From assembly GCA_021613535.1 (NCBI GenBank), contig CP075494.1, positions 6,014,001 to 6,078,000 on the forward strand: a stretch of DNA of 64,000 nt, written 5' to 3'. Position numbers and translations under genes: made by a program. The notes under the pieces were generated by a model that saw nothing but the letters and a program-made list of their open reading frames with translations, was not told the DNA's origin and ran no database searches. Origin of the DNA: Adineta vaga (taxonomy: Eukaryota > Rotifera). Shown here piece by piece: positions 1 to 12,036 of this stretch; within the stretch, counting starts at the first letter, position 1, and each line of letters starts with the position of its first letter.

Positions 1-320
1 AAAATGAGAAATTTACTCAAAGAATAAGCATAGATAATCAATTGAAATATAATAAGAAATAATCGATTATATCGAAAATTTCTCAATCGTTGACAACATT
101 TCAATAGAAAAATAATCGAATAAAAGATAAAAACAAATGAATCAATCAGTAATAGAATATACAATTCAACATACGTTCGAGGATAATCAAACCGATAGAA
201 TTGATCAATTAGATTCAAATGAATATTCGTAAAAGCACGTGTGAATATGCATGTAACGATTATGATTATAAGAATAGCATAGATTAAAGGTATTAAACGA
301 AGAAAAGTATACCAAGACAT
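1..320 (-). CDS. Multi-pass membrane protein, N-terminal part (truncated by window edge)
   Basis: An open frame of 106 codons runs from an ATG at 320 down to base 1 without a stop, so the gene continues outside the window. The product begins MSWYTFLRLIPLIYAILI. It has three strongly hydrophobic segments (about residues 5-28, 52-75 and 88-104) separated by short polar stretches with Lys/Arg/Cys clusters (LKCCQRLRNFRYNR), as expected for a tetraspan-like membrane protein. A stop-free run this long is unlikely by chance in such AT-rich DNA. The family is not recognised. It lies 209 bp downstream of the SERINC stop on the same strand. An intron could lie inside the visible part, but none is needed. 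Confidence 0.6.
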   Translation of the reverse strand, partial: MSWYTFLRLIPLIYAILIIIIVTCIFTRAFTNIHLNLIDQFYRFDYPRTYVELYILLLIDSFVFIFYSIIFLLKCCQRLRNFRYNRLFLIIFQLIIYAYSLSKFLI

Positions 321-529
321 AACTTATGTAAGAAACAATCTCTCAGGTAAGTTATCAATTTATCTACAAAGAAGGATATCATTCGTGTACAAGATCGAAC
401 GAGAATCTTATCTTTTAACAATACACACAGAAATTTATTATTATGAAATTAAAACATCGAAATTATCTTTTGATTTATCATAATTGAAAAATTATTTTAA
501 ATCTTACATTAATATAGAAAAGAAATCAT

Positions 530-2144
530 TTATGAAAAATCTCGATCAGGAAAGACAGCTGGTGCAATACATGTCCATACATACAATGCCACACATAACC
601 AACTCGATACAATTTTAACCCAAAGCGATGCTAGATTATTATTATATGTATGGAAATCTTTTGCTGGCGCATACCAACTATAAAAAAAGAAAACAATCAA
701 ATATTATCAAAAGAAATTCATTTCTCTCGTTACTTTGTTAATGTCATCATTGCATATAATGTTGCTAATAAAAACATTAAATGAAATAATGAATAATTAT
801 ATTTAATTGAACCACGTTCGTCATCATAAACGTGTTGATGATGTTGTTCATCTTTTCCTAAGATCCATTTATCATCAGTAATTGAATTGACCAATTGTGC
901 ATCATCTAATATTGTTGAATCGATCGATGATGATAAGAATAATTTTTTTGCACGACTATTACGTGAAGTGGTTACAACTGAATAGAAAAGTGTACAAATA
1001 AAAAGAATTAAACCAAGAATTGTTATTGGATCAGATAAATTTTGTTGTCGAATGGAATTTGTCAATAATGTCGAATTTGTTGGATGAATTATCGAAGAAA
1101 AACTTGGATTACATCGACTATCTGGATTATTACTCATTGCTGACCATGTATAATATATCACATAAAGACTTACAAATGATGATTGAAGAAGACCACACGA
1201 AGAATTATATTCTCGAACACATGGTAGAATTGATATGATTGATAATATCACACATAAACAAAGATTAAATGAAATAAAAAAAGTATGTAAACGACAAATG
1301 AATCGATCTGGAGCATAATAAATATAAAATAAAATGACAGCTGTGATTGTTACAATGTAAAAAAGAAAAGTAAAAAATAATAAACCATAGCCATGTTTTT
1401 TTGAACCTGATTCAACTTGATCAACCCAGGATTCATTCCAGCTAAATAAACAAAGATTTTTTATGAGATTTAAATCAATTCCAAATACTTACGAATGAAC
1501 GAAATCAATGGAAAAAAGTAATTGCACAAGAATAAACTAGTATAGAAAGAAATGTTCGTAGAAAGAAATCAGGACGAGTTTTACTTACAAAAAATCCACC
1601 AATTAATCCAACAATCATAAATGCATAATCAAAACCAGTATTTGGAATAAAAAAAGCTGCTACTATTAAACCAATTGCGATTAATATTTTAAATGCCCAA
1701 AAACCATTTTGTATTTTAGCTCTAAAATCATTCGAATTTCTTACTTTTATCATCTAAATAAACCGAAACTTTCAACAATCGAAAACACTTTCGAAACACT
1801 TAACTTACTACTAATGATAAAATACCAAAGAATAATGTTAAACCAAATGAAAGACGATAAACAGCAAGTGAACCAATAACTTTCGAGCAATCAATTATTG
1901 TTAATAATTGTTTATCTAATGCTGTATTTTTACATAAAGCAGGAATTTTATGTAGAAAATTTTCGAGGCCAGGTATTAGCATAATACACGATGTGATTAA
2001 ACCAGCAAGTAGAATCAAACTGTAAGCAATACGTGTGGATGTTGAACCTTTACAAGCTGGACATGCTGAACAACACAGTGAACAGAATGCATTGCCGAAA
2101 CAACATGCAATTGATGAACCCAAGGAACCAAGACAAAGACCCAT
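530..2144 (-). CDS. SERINC: Serine incorporator (SERINC/TDE1 family) membrane protein
   Basis: SERINC proteins are membrane proteins with about ten helices, linked to serine-derived lipid metabolism and lipid scrambling. Exon 1 (ATG at 2144) carries the family's Cys-rich N-terminus (CCFGNAFCSLCCSACP) followed by helices. Later exons give MIKVRNSNDFRAKIQNGFW, then SWNESW, then many hydrophobic segments. Introns of about 50-60 nt start with GTAAGT-type donors. One that ends in ACTAG near 1540 restores the family sequence FFFILVQLLFSIDFVHSW, which a straight reading misses. The last exon starts at about 677 and gives NWYAP...SSWLC...PDRDFS before TAA at 530, the conserved SERINC C-terminus. Orthology within SERINC1-5 is not resolved. 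Confidence 0.93.
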
Positions 2145-3120
2145 CTTTGTAAGAAAAAGATCTCAAATCTAAATATGACGTACGTATAAGGAATGTAATT
2201 GGATAGTTATGTATAAAAAGGCTAACAATTAAAAACAGAAGGTAGAAATCATCGAAAGAAAACACTTGTTCATCGATAACATTGTTGTCAATCAAACAGA
2301 TGGTTTTTATCTGAAATGAAAGATAACATGTAAATAACCATTGAAGGATGTTGATAATAATGAACTTATTCATTCAAAAGAGTCGATATCAATAAAAGAA
2401 AAAGAAAACATTTTCATAAATCTATTTTCAATTAATTTTTCTTTCTCTTTCTAAATTCAAAAAAAAACACAGTACACCATCATTCTCTTTTTTTTCAACC
2501 GTAACAAAATCACATAACACATTTCGTTTTTTTCCATTTTATTTTTTTTCGACGATTGATGTTCTTCTTCAGTTTTTTTTTCTCTTTTTCATTAAGAAAT
2601 CGTCGTTACACACACATAAACACATGAAGAAAATCCGAGACAAAAAAAGAATGAGAAAGAGAGAACAAGAAAATAAGCTTTGAGAATTAGAGCAAAGACA
2701 GAAAAAGAAGAGAAACATAAGACAAGAGAAAAGGAAAAAAAACGAATACAGTTTTGGTTAATCAGACATAAATCGACAATAACATCAACAAGAAAAATAA
2801 TATGTAAAACAGTCATTAGGAATCCATGTCAGAGAGGAAAAAACAATCGAATGAACAAGTAGTCGATATAGAAAATAACATGACAAGAAAAAGGACGGCT
2901 ATTTGCCGTATGTGTTTTTTTTTATAAAAGAAAAAGCAACAAAGAAGGAAAAAAAACTATTGGAGTATCTTCTTATCTGACTGAATCACCAAAAGAACAT
3001 ATCTCAATGATCATTGTAAGAAAATAAAAATAAACACATACTCTATCTATCTGTTTCTTGAAAAGAAAATATATGTATAGATATAGATATATATATATAT
3101 GTCGATTTGATTCGTTTAGT
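2145..3120. other. Intergenic: SERINC 5' flank and cyclin E 3' flank
   Basis: No convincing gene. The part next to 2145 is probably SERINC 5' UTR and promoter; a stop-free minus-strand frame at 2050-2373 overlaps the true SERINC start and has no family resemblance. The middle (2640-2760) is purine-rich, and 3080-3100 is a short TA-dinucleotide run. Confidence 0.5.
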
Positions 3121-6100
3121 TTATATTGAAATGACTTCAGTTATTTCAAGTTGTTCTTCTTCATTGACAAGAATTTCATGTTGTTGTTTTTCTAAAGATG
3201 TAGGTGGTGTTGGTAACCAAGATAATCGATTAACAAGATTTCGAAATGGTCGATTATTGGTTATCGGTGGAATGAATTTCGGTCGTTTTTTATAGACATT
3301 ATCAAGTAAATCTAAGGAGATATTGTGTACTTGTATCGAATAGATCTCATCAGCTGGTATCGCAGGTGATGGACGAGATGCTGGAACTGGTATTGACATT
3401 AGATTTTGACCGAAATACAGTACATCAAAGAATGGTTTCATCCATTCACTGCATACATAGAGATCATCATCATTTAAAGCTAAAATCAAATATATTTTTT
3501 TTTCACATTTTTCACGAGAAAGATAACTTACAAGTAATCTGTTCAACAGGCCAACTTGGTTTACAGGCAAGGATAGCTGTTGCTGCTACAACATTCTTTG
3601 GAAATTGTGAATATTCCATATCAAGAGAACATAAATCGATTAACTAAAGTAAATGAATAGAATTTTTTACTTGGATTCTATGAAGCGAAAATCTTACTCG
3701 AACAGCAAGAGAAAATGTTTGCAAGAACATGGGTGTTCGATGTACATTTGTTAGAATGGATGTTTTTAAAACTTCACTATCTGATGAAGTTGAACATTTT
3801 GATATTGTTGATGATGATACACGTCGTTTTTTCTTACAACGATCTTTATGTGATGGTGTTACATTTGCTGATGTTGCTGGTGATGTTGAGAAACTATTAT
3901 TAGTATTATTCATTGTCTCTATATCAGATTCAATTTGAAGAAATGTTAATAACCAACTAATTGATGTCATTGGATTTATATACCAATTCAGTACCTTCGA
4001 AAAAAGGTGATATTATATTGAATTGATCAATTTAGAAGAAAACTTACATTCATTACATCTAATTCCATATCAAGAATATCATGTTCATCATATGCTTTAT
4101 CAGTAACATAAGCAAATTCAGATATACGTGGTGGATAGATTTCCTATACAAGAGAAGTCAGTGAGTTTTCGTTAGGAAAAAAACGAAAACACTTACTTCA
4201 ATTTTAGCAGCTATAAATAATGCTGTGATACCAAGTAATTGAAGTTTTGTTTTGGGTAGATTAGTTGTATTACATAAATACTGATCAACATACGCAATTG
4301 CTAGATGATATGTTTCTCGATGAAGATGATAAACTTCTGAAACCTGAAAAGAAAAAAACAAGAAAAACATAGTTATTTGTAAAAGAAAATGAATTGATTT
4401 TTTACTTCGATTAACCAATCACATAATACACACCGCATTCTAGGTGTTATTGCTGGATGTACATCAAGAAAGTTTGCATGACATTTGTATGTTTCATCAA
4501 ATGTCTTTGCTATCATATTTGACCATAATACATGAGAACGATGCCATGGTAAAGGTACAGATGATATATTCAGATGATCAATAATGATTCCATCATCATG
4601 ATCATCTGATTCTTTATTACAAGTATGTTTCACCATAACCATGTCTAGAATAGAATTGATTCTCTTTTTTTCCTTTTAATTCAAATATTACATGATTGAA
4701 ATTTAGAAGTTAAACTTTCTCAGAAAAGAAAAATGTAGATTGATCAAATATAAACGTACCGATTTGTTTGTGATTGTATTGATTTTCTTTATCACTGATA
4801 TCCTTACCAACATTGTCTTCTTGTAACTAGAAAGAAATAATAAATATACATATAGACAAATCCATCAATGGATATCAACTATCTCTCGATCTCGAATATT
4901 TCTCTTTCTTCTCGTTGTTACCACTTACATATAAACGAAATTCAGAGTGAAACCATTCCGAACGATACTGTTGCTGCATGAAAAATTATAAACAAAAAAA
5001 CAACAACATCAAAGTAAAAGACTTCACTTATTTTATCGTCCTCCTTTTTGGTTTTGTTTGGTAGTGGAATTACTATATATCCTCCGGTAAAGAACCGAAA
5101 AGAGAAGAGAAACGATATACATATAGAAAATAACAATAATAAACAAGTCGAATCATTTCGTCGAAGTGTAAAGCAGCGAACATGATGCACACAACTAGAC
5201 AAGACCTAATTTTTCACAAAGAAAAAGTCTTTCACATTTGTGAGACAGTTGAAAAGGTCCTGTGTAGATTGTGCAACACCTTCAGCAGCATGAATCAAAC
5301 TTTCTTTCATTCATTTACACTTTTTCTCCTCAGAAATCAAGTATTTATATACGAACGAGATAGATTTGATGAAAAGTCGTCAGTTGTTCATTTTTAACTA
5401 ATCGAAATCGATACGCTACTTTTTTTTTCTTCACTCGACTGAATAGACTTCAACAACTGACACTCAACATTGAACAGGTGTATCTGTACTAATGAGAGGA
5501 GAGAAGAAAGAAAGAAAGAAAGAAAAAGGATGCTTACATTGTCTGATTTTCCTTTTACATGAAAATTTTTCAAATGTTGATGATCAATAGTGTATAAATG
5601 AAGATTTTGAAGGAAAACTAGTTTGAAGTACACTGAAGTGGTTAAGTACACATATGATGAAGAATACTTAAGAAACACAGTGAGACTATATATACATTCT
5701 AATATTTTATTTGATTTTTCGTTTTACTCGAATTTATCGAGAGAAATATTTCAAAGGGGTCACTACATCTCTTAGTTCAAACGAAGAGAAAGAAGTGAAA
5801 TATTGCCGAACGACTAGACAGAGTTAATCTGCTGCACGTGGAAAGTTCACCATTTCTGATTCACTAAAAATGGGTATTTTCTATTATTTCGTTCGTTCTG
5901 TTTCATAGAAAGGAAGAATAATTCTTAGTAAAGCAGCAGAGACGATCGAATTAACTTTTGTCTCTATTTTTCGTTCACGCGATATCTATAATTTTACGGC
6001 CAACACGATGACCTCGTCGGACTACGAGAGACGTCTCTACATTATTCTCTTACCAAGAAAATGCAAATTTTGAACTATTTTCTAGTTCGTCTATAATACT

Positions 6101-6440
6101 ACTATCTTCGAGACAAATGTAAATTCGATGTTTTTCAGACAGCACGTTTTCTTCGTAAGATAATCTTAATATTTTTTTCAACTAGTCACGAATAGAGACT
6201 AGTACAGCTAATACAATAGCTATCAAGATTACACACAAAAGAATAAATCATTTTCGACTATTAACTTACTTCAATTTTGGCAAATTTGAATTTTCGTTCA
6301 TACATTTGTGAATGATCAGGCTAAAAAAGAAAGTACATCCAACAAATTTGAAGTTTAAAAAAAAATATATCTACCGATAATGATCGTTTTAATGAACGAA
6401 CTGTTGTTGTTGTATTTCCACCATCACTATTATCTGACAT
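3121..6440 (-). CDS. CCNE: Cyclin E (G1/S cyclin)
   Basis: Cyclin E activates CDK2 to drive S-phase entry. The start is ATG at 6440 (MSDNSDGG...), followed by a small exon (PDHSQMYERKFKFAKIE), a long intron, then exons giving QQYRSEWFHSEFRLY and LQEDNVGKDISDKEN. The cyclin box begins at about 4640 with PRMRCVLCDWLIEV (the MRAILxDWLxEV helix-1 motif) and continues with VYHLHRETYHLA, LQLLGITALFIAAKIEEIYPP and FAYVTDKAYDEHDIL. The EEIYPP and FAYVTD motifs are diagnostic of cyclin E. The second cyclin fold lies around 3510-3970, and the C-terminal tail ends at 3121. A Ser/Thr-rich, basic insert (about 3750-3900, with KKKRR) interrupts the C-terminal cyclin fold. Joins at each exon keep frame. Confidence 0.92.
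4974..6269 (-). other. Unusually long intron (1296 nt) in cyclin E
   Basis: The donor GTAAGT lies after KFAKIE and the acceptor CATGCAG before QQYRSEW. The reading frame is continuous across the join. Nearly all other introns in the window are 40-65 nt. Inside are a GAAA tetranucleotide run (about 5505-5526), a TATA-like TATATATA near 5686, and open frames without family similarity. It could hide an alternative promoter or first exon; no nested gene is recognised. Confidence 0.6.
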
Positions 6441-7197
6441 TTTTTTAAAGAGATAGAATATCTAAAAGACAGTGAAGATAATAACGTTAAGTTTTCAAAA
6501 TTTTGAAAAAAAAAGTCGTTATTCTTTTGTTTATTTGCAATAAAAGTAAAGCAAAACCTGTTCAATGTTTTCAATGAATGAAATATACAAATAAAGAATC
6601 GAAGTTAAGTAAAAAAAACAATTCGATATCGTCTATAGACGGTTAATTTCGTTCAATAGAACAAACACAACACAATTCAGACGACGGTTGTCATTCTGTT
6701 TATTTTCTGTTCTTTCTTTTTATCTTTGTTCTTCAGATAGCCATGAAATATTAGTGGACAGCAATAAGATAAAGATAGATGGCGTCAACTCTCGGACATC
6801 TAAATACGCAAAAACTGACATATTAATTCATTATATCTACTTGATATAAAAGTCAAGTAGAGTACAAGGTAGTTTCCATCGATATAGTATTATTATCAGT
6901 TTTGATATGCTTTAATTAAATCGTCTTTATTGATAGTATATACGATTCTTATCCTTTACTTATTCTTAATTACAAATTAGAATATTATCTTTTTTATCTT
7001 AATGATACTCGTGATCAATATTCATTGTTATTAAGTAAATCAAAAGAAAAAAAAACCTTTCTTTTTTTATTAGTCTTCTCCGGATGTTCTTTTTATGAGA
7101 AAATATCAAAGTTATGATTATGCATTTATAAGTAAAGCAAAAATATTATTAATTATTCTTTTTTGCGTTATCATTTTCCGTTTGTTACTTTCTTCGA
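6441..7197. other. Divergent promoter region between cyclin E and a one-TM protein gene
   Basis: Two genes start outward from this AT-rich stretch. Only short open frames occur, including one of 61 codons on the minus strand that overlaps the cyclin E start. No specific transcription-factor site can be assigned by eye. Confidence 0.5.
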
Positions 7198-8075
7198 ATG
7201 GATCAAACAGAACTGAGTACTATTGATACGGTAAGAATGATATTCTTCTCTCTGTATTTCTTTTTGTTTATTGCTTTGATAGAATCAATCGGGTTTTATC
7301 CGAAAGAAATCATCATTTTTACGTGATGGTTCTTATCGAATATTTCATATTACAAAACAACCAAATGAAACTGATGATGATCAAGAACAAAACAAGAATA
7401 CTGAAGAAACTTTAGAAAATAATCAATTACAAGAGAAATCTGTAAAACTACCTAGTCAAAATAGTTTAGTAAGCGATATATTTTCATCGAATAGATTTAT
7501 CCACACATTCTTTTTTTTCTCCAGAAACAGTTACTACTTCAAGCAACATCTTGTGAAACAAAATCTATGGAAATGAAAATATCACCAACATCATCACATC
7601 AATCCATGAATGATTTTTCTCCAGGAATTCTTTGTGTAAATGTTTATATGGAAATGATATGTAAATTTTTTTCTTTAATGTTTAATATAGGCTGATGCAG
7701 CATCGATGAATCTATTAGAAAAGAATAAACAAGACATAATGGTAAAAGTTCTGGATGAAACAACCAGACGTAGTACTTTATTTGCTCGTTCTGATAAATT
7801 CGAGTCACCAAATAGAAAACAGGTCCGAACTACGCATTAAATTCTAATTCATATATTTAAAAAAGAAGTATTTATGTCTGTAGGTTTTAATAAATACTCA
7901 TCCAGAATTACAGGCAAGTTTTCATCGACGACGTCAACGTTTTCTTGTTGCCTGTGGTACTGTTACGATAGCATTGACCGTTATCGTTACAATAACTATT
8001 TATGTCATTGTTATGACTGCAAAATATGTTGCACATATGAATCTATCAGCAGCTCATCGTCAACCGCTGATATAA
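7198..8075 (+). CDS. Hypothetical protein with one C-terminal transmembrane helix
   Basis: A five-exon gene read by splicing: ATG at 7198 (MDQTELSTIDT), then GTAAGA...GATAG, then NQSGFIRKKSSFLRDGS... and three further exons joined in frame by GTAAGC...CCAG, GTAAAT...ATAG and GTCCGA...GTAG introns. The product is about 218 residues. It has an acidic, Gln/Asn/Ser-rich N-terminal two thirds, then a basic patch (ASFHRRRQRF) followed by one strong helix (GTVTIALTVIVTITIYVIVM), and ends HRQPLI before TAA at 8075. The likely topology is single-pass with a large soluble N-terminus. No family is recognised. A straight reading of the last exon in another frame gives a spurious Cys-rich peptide. Confidence 0.6.
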
Positions 8076-8344
8076 GATTTTATACATATATATATATATA
8101 TTAAAAAATGATGTTGTCTTTATTAGTTGTTGTTGATTGATTATTGTATTTGTAAAAATCAACCAAATAGATTTCTTATTCAATTTTTCTTCTCTCGAAA
8201 AAGATTCTCTTTTACATCAGACAGTAAAAACCTTTCTTTCATCCAAACTTCTTTCGTAGAATAGTTCAATAAAGATTTTTGTTTTATTAGAATGTTTAAA
8301 TCAGTGTAACTATATATGTTTACATTCAATAGTTATAATAATAC

Positions 8345-8906
8345 TTAGAAACTGAGGAATGGCATGGTTGGAGGTGGTCGTGTTTTTAAAACGGCGATTT
8401 TTTGTTCAATAGTATCAAGAAGATTATAAATTTTATTTTGTGCTTCTTCTAAGTCTTCTAATGTAAATGTTGATGATAGAAATGACTTTTTCGAAACACT
8501 TGATGGATTTTGTATACGAAGAATTTCTCGTTGAATAATTGTGTTCGTAATTTGAAAACAACTTTGTAAAAATCGAAGAATCTTGAATTTATCAGCAACG
8601 TGTCTCTGCCGACCGGTAAGATTATCGATAAAATCTGTACTTGATTTGATTGTTGAAACATATCTAAAATGAATAATTGAAGAAATTGTATATACAAATC
8701 TTTCAATCTAACTTGATAATATTTTCTACAACGTTAAATAATCGATTTCGACCAGGTGATGATGAAGATGAAGTAGGAGAATTATCATCATTAATTGAAG
8801 ATGTAAGTAACAATGGCATTAATTGATCAGGAGTTAATGATCGACCGTAGATAATCATGGCTGAAGATGCAAGTATCAGAAGAATGAAGAATGTTGCTGT
8901 CGACAT
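8345..8906 (-). CDS. Hypothetical secreted or signal-anchored protein
   Basis: Two exons (8713-8906 and 8345-8663) flank a 49-nt intron with donor GTTAGA and acceptor TTTTAG. The total is 513 nt, giving 170 residues. The N-terminus MSTATFFILLILASSAMIIYG is a signal peptide or anchor. The rest is hydrophilic and helical: it has a Ser-rich segment (TSSSSSPGRN), then NIIKYVSTIKSS, several heptad-like stretches (LEDLEEAQNKIYNLLDTIEQ), and a C-terminus PPPTMPFLSF. The start is placed at the ATG at 8906 rather than an in-frame TTG upstream. Frame continuity across the intron shows that the longer open frame at 8458-8706 is a shadow. No family is recognised. Confidence 0.6.
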
Positions 8907-9973
8907 AGTTAACAATCTAAAACTTCACCGAGAGAATGTATGAAGAGTTCATCAATCAAAATCAAATCACAGATGGGATTTGAATAGAAAACTGTACGGA
9001 TTAAATATCTGACTTTTGAATCTTACTAATCGTTTTTGTAAGGACAGATACTTATTCTAAAATTGCGTTTTCCTACGATATGTGCAAGTAAATGAACTAA
9101 AATAAAGTGTTTTAAACACACCCACGAGCGTGTCAAACATCAATTTATATTGGTACGTTTGAACCTTTAATACTCGTGTAATCATATGAACAACTACTGT
9201 CTAACAGAAATAGAAGCTAGTTTTGCCACGAGAAAACATTAAGCCATGTCGTCTTATGTATACTATAAAGTTCGATTCTTATCTTTACGTCAGTAGTACT
9301 ACCTTTTCATCACATTCAGACGTTATTTAAATTTACTTTTGGAGAAAAAAATCGAGCAGGATATTGTCTATAACATTAAAATAAAAGCAGAGAAAAAACC
9401 TACTTATTATCAATTAGTACAGATATTAGTAAGAGGTCACACACTTTCAGATGAAATCTATGTATTAAGATCAAGAAAGAATTTTATCGTGGGAGTCTTA
9501 TGCGAACTTCCGACTTCACATGTTTGATACATGATGGTAGCAGTATGCTTTTCTGAATAAAACTAGAATTCTTATACTGAAAAGAGAATATCATAGATAT
9601 GTTTCACTATATTAAAAATAATTCTCGGAGACAGATAATTTCCTGTCTCATCCGTAAAAACTAATATCGAATCATGTAAATAAACTAACGTACCAATATG
9701 TTATTGATGTTTTTCTATTCGCAACGTAATTCAATTTGTTTTCAACTATTAATATAATTCTCTATTCGTTTTTGTAAATTATAGGTTGATTTAAATGACT
9801 ATTGTCATCATAATCATTCTTGACTTGTATCTAGGGGAATGATTGAGATATGTGGTTAAAGAGTAAAACTTGAATTTATTTGTACTTAATAAACACAAAG
9901 AAAATCACATCTAAACATCGCAATGTTCATTTATTTTAAAATATTTTATCGCATTTTGATATTTATTTACAAT
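8907..9973. other. Intergenic, about 1.07 kb
   Basis: AT-rich, with no supported gene. A 62-codon plus-strand frame at 9339-9527 is lysine/isoleucine-rich without motif or clear splice context. The segment should hold the promoter of the 8345-8906 gene and the 3' end of the next. Confidence 0.45.
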
Positions 9974-11583
9974 TCAGTTCAATTCTTTTAATAAAATATG
10001 ATATATTCGATGTAGTTTTTTCAAAGCTTGATTAGCCGATGGTGCCGTACTTGTTTCTAATTTCTTCTGTAAATTTTCTAGTCTCTGTCTTAATTCTTTC
10101 TTATTGAAATATTGATCTTGATCTTTATCAAAAAATATATTTCGTAAATTTTCTTCATGTAAAATTTTCTTCACCAATCCTAATTCTTCACTTGTGTAAC
10201 TTTTCTTTGCTCCTTCCATTGTATATCGAGTTAATTGATCGACATTCATTTCTGTTACTGAATCATCATTTTCTCTTCCAAATTTTAATATATCCGAAAA
10301 CCATCGATATACTTTCTTGCTATGTTGATTTTTAAGTGTGTCCGAAGGTAATTCAACACATGTTTGACATAGATTTGAAAACCACATTCCAATATCGTAA
10401 AGTTTTTTTGCTGAAGGAACAGGATCTACATTAAGTAATTCAATAGTCATCGTATTCGATGCAGTCATCACTGGTTCACATTGACCTAATCTATTCAATT
10501 GAAATTCTTCGTAAGTACAGATACTAATCTGAAGTTGCTCCTTGAAATTTTGATAACTAGTTGAACGTATACATTTGAAATATTTAACAAATTTTTGAAG
10601 TTTCGGTGAAATATATAAAACATGTGTTGATGAATCAAATGAAAGGACAGCATTAATTGGTACACTACGAAGAATTCCTAAAACATTTGGATCAGTTTTT
10701 GATAAGATTTTTCCTTGAGATAATTGAACACGAAAGTCAAAAATATCTGAATAAGAATTATCAATTGCATGAAATCGACTTGATGTTTTATCACGAATAA
10801 AATCAAAATTCATTGGATAATTTGGTTGAAAATATACCGAACAACATCGAAGTTGTTCATCATATCGAAAATGAAGAACAGAATAAGGATTACTTTTTGT
10901 TCCATATAATTGTACTTCATATGAATAAGTATTTGCAGAAATTTGTTGATATTCTAATTTTGTAATCGTATTCAATAACATTTTTGGAGTAGTGACACCT
11001 TTACATGTATAGAATGATGTTTTGTATTGTTTACCTATGAAAACAGAATAAAATATTAAAGTAAGAGCTGCATATATTGTTGGAGATAGAAACCTCGATT
11101 TCGAAGAAGAGTAAAATCTGTCAATGATATGGGTTGATCTGGTGTTAAATTCGTTCGAATTCCATATAAAATTCCAAAACGTATGTAAACTGAAAGAGGC
11201 ATTGTTTGTAACGATGGTTTTATCAATTCAATTGTTCGATCGTAATCATCAACAAAACGATGAAAACTAATGGATGAATCACTTGCAGTAGTTGAAATTA
11301 ATCGTGGAATATATAGATTTTTACCAAGATGCAATGTATTACTCGGTCCAGTATAGGATGAGAGTACAAGAAAGTTCTTTTCTTTATTCGTATGTTCAAA
11401 ATAGAGATAAAATACCGAATGATTTAAAGTGTTACAGTTTCCGCTGTGAGTGTCGTCTTTGGGTTTCTTTCTTGTTTTGAGATGATGTTTTGGTTTTTGA
11501 AAAAGTGATAAATCCGGATGTATATCAGTTGGAAATTCATAATCAGCAAATGGAAATAAATCCTCGTTCTTGTCCAAGGACAT
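9974..11583 (-). CDS. Hypothetical 516-aa protein with a C-terminal EF-hand-like loop
   Basis: Two exons (11094-11583 and 9974-11034) join in frame through a 59-nt intron (donor after RNRG, acceptor TTCATAG), giving 1551 coding nt. The start is ATG at 11583 (MSLDKNEDLFPFADYEFP). The N-terminal third has a basic linker (KHHLKTRKKPKDD) and a beta-rich region (SVYIRFGILYGIRTNL). The middle is beta-rich with regular alternation of hydrophobic residues. The C-terminus is helical and contains DKDQDQYFNKKE. That fits the EF-hand calcium loop pattern (D1, D3, D5, hydrophobic 8, E12), although Gln replaces the usual Gly at position 6. No signal peptide or membrane helix is seen. The family is not recognised; a soluble, calcium-responsive protein is possible. 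Confidence 0.72.
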
Positions 11584-12036
11584 TTTGAAAAAAAGAATGA
11601 GTTTTTTTCTTTTAACTGCGAAGAAATAAAGATGAAGAAAAGAGAATTTTTATCGTTCTGTCTATTTTATTCTTTACACGTGGCAAGATTGTCAAAGAGA
11701 AAACGCCGTTGAGTAAAGAGTTCTTTCCTGTTGAACGACGAGTCAAGTAAATGTACGGATTCTCATATGAATAATGAAGTGATTTGTTTTATTCGAAATT
11801 TTTAGTCGTGTATAATGTTGTCCTCGCTAAGGACATCTGTTACTAATTATGATCAACAAATATTATTGTTGGTGATATGGTTTGATGATACTCATTTATC
11901 TTTCTTGTTTCGCTTGATCAAACGTAAAGGTATTCGAGGAGAAAACGAACGAATTGAATTGATCACCTGAGTTACGTCGAATACATAGTATACGTACGTA
12001 CGTAAATATCATCAAAATAAATATTTAGTGATCAGT
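11584..12036. other. Divergent promoter region
   Basis: Lies between two genes transcribed outward. Contains a short alternating ACGT run near 11990-12005. No coding signal was seen. Confidence 0.5.

Noticed and set aside
2050-2373. 107-codon minus-strand frame upstream of SERINC
   Set aside because: Overlaps the true first exon of SERINC in another frame and crosses a likely 5' UTR splice site.
8458-8706. 82-codon minus-strand frame in the secreted-protein locus
   Set aside because: Shadow frame; splicing at 8712/8664 gives a continuous protein in a different frame to the stop at 8345.
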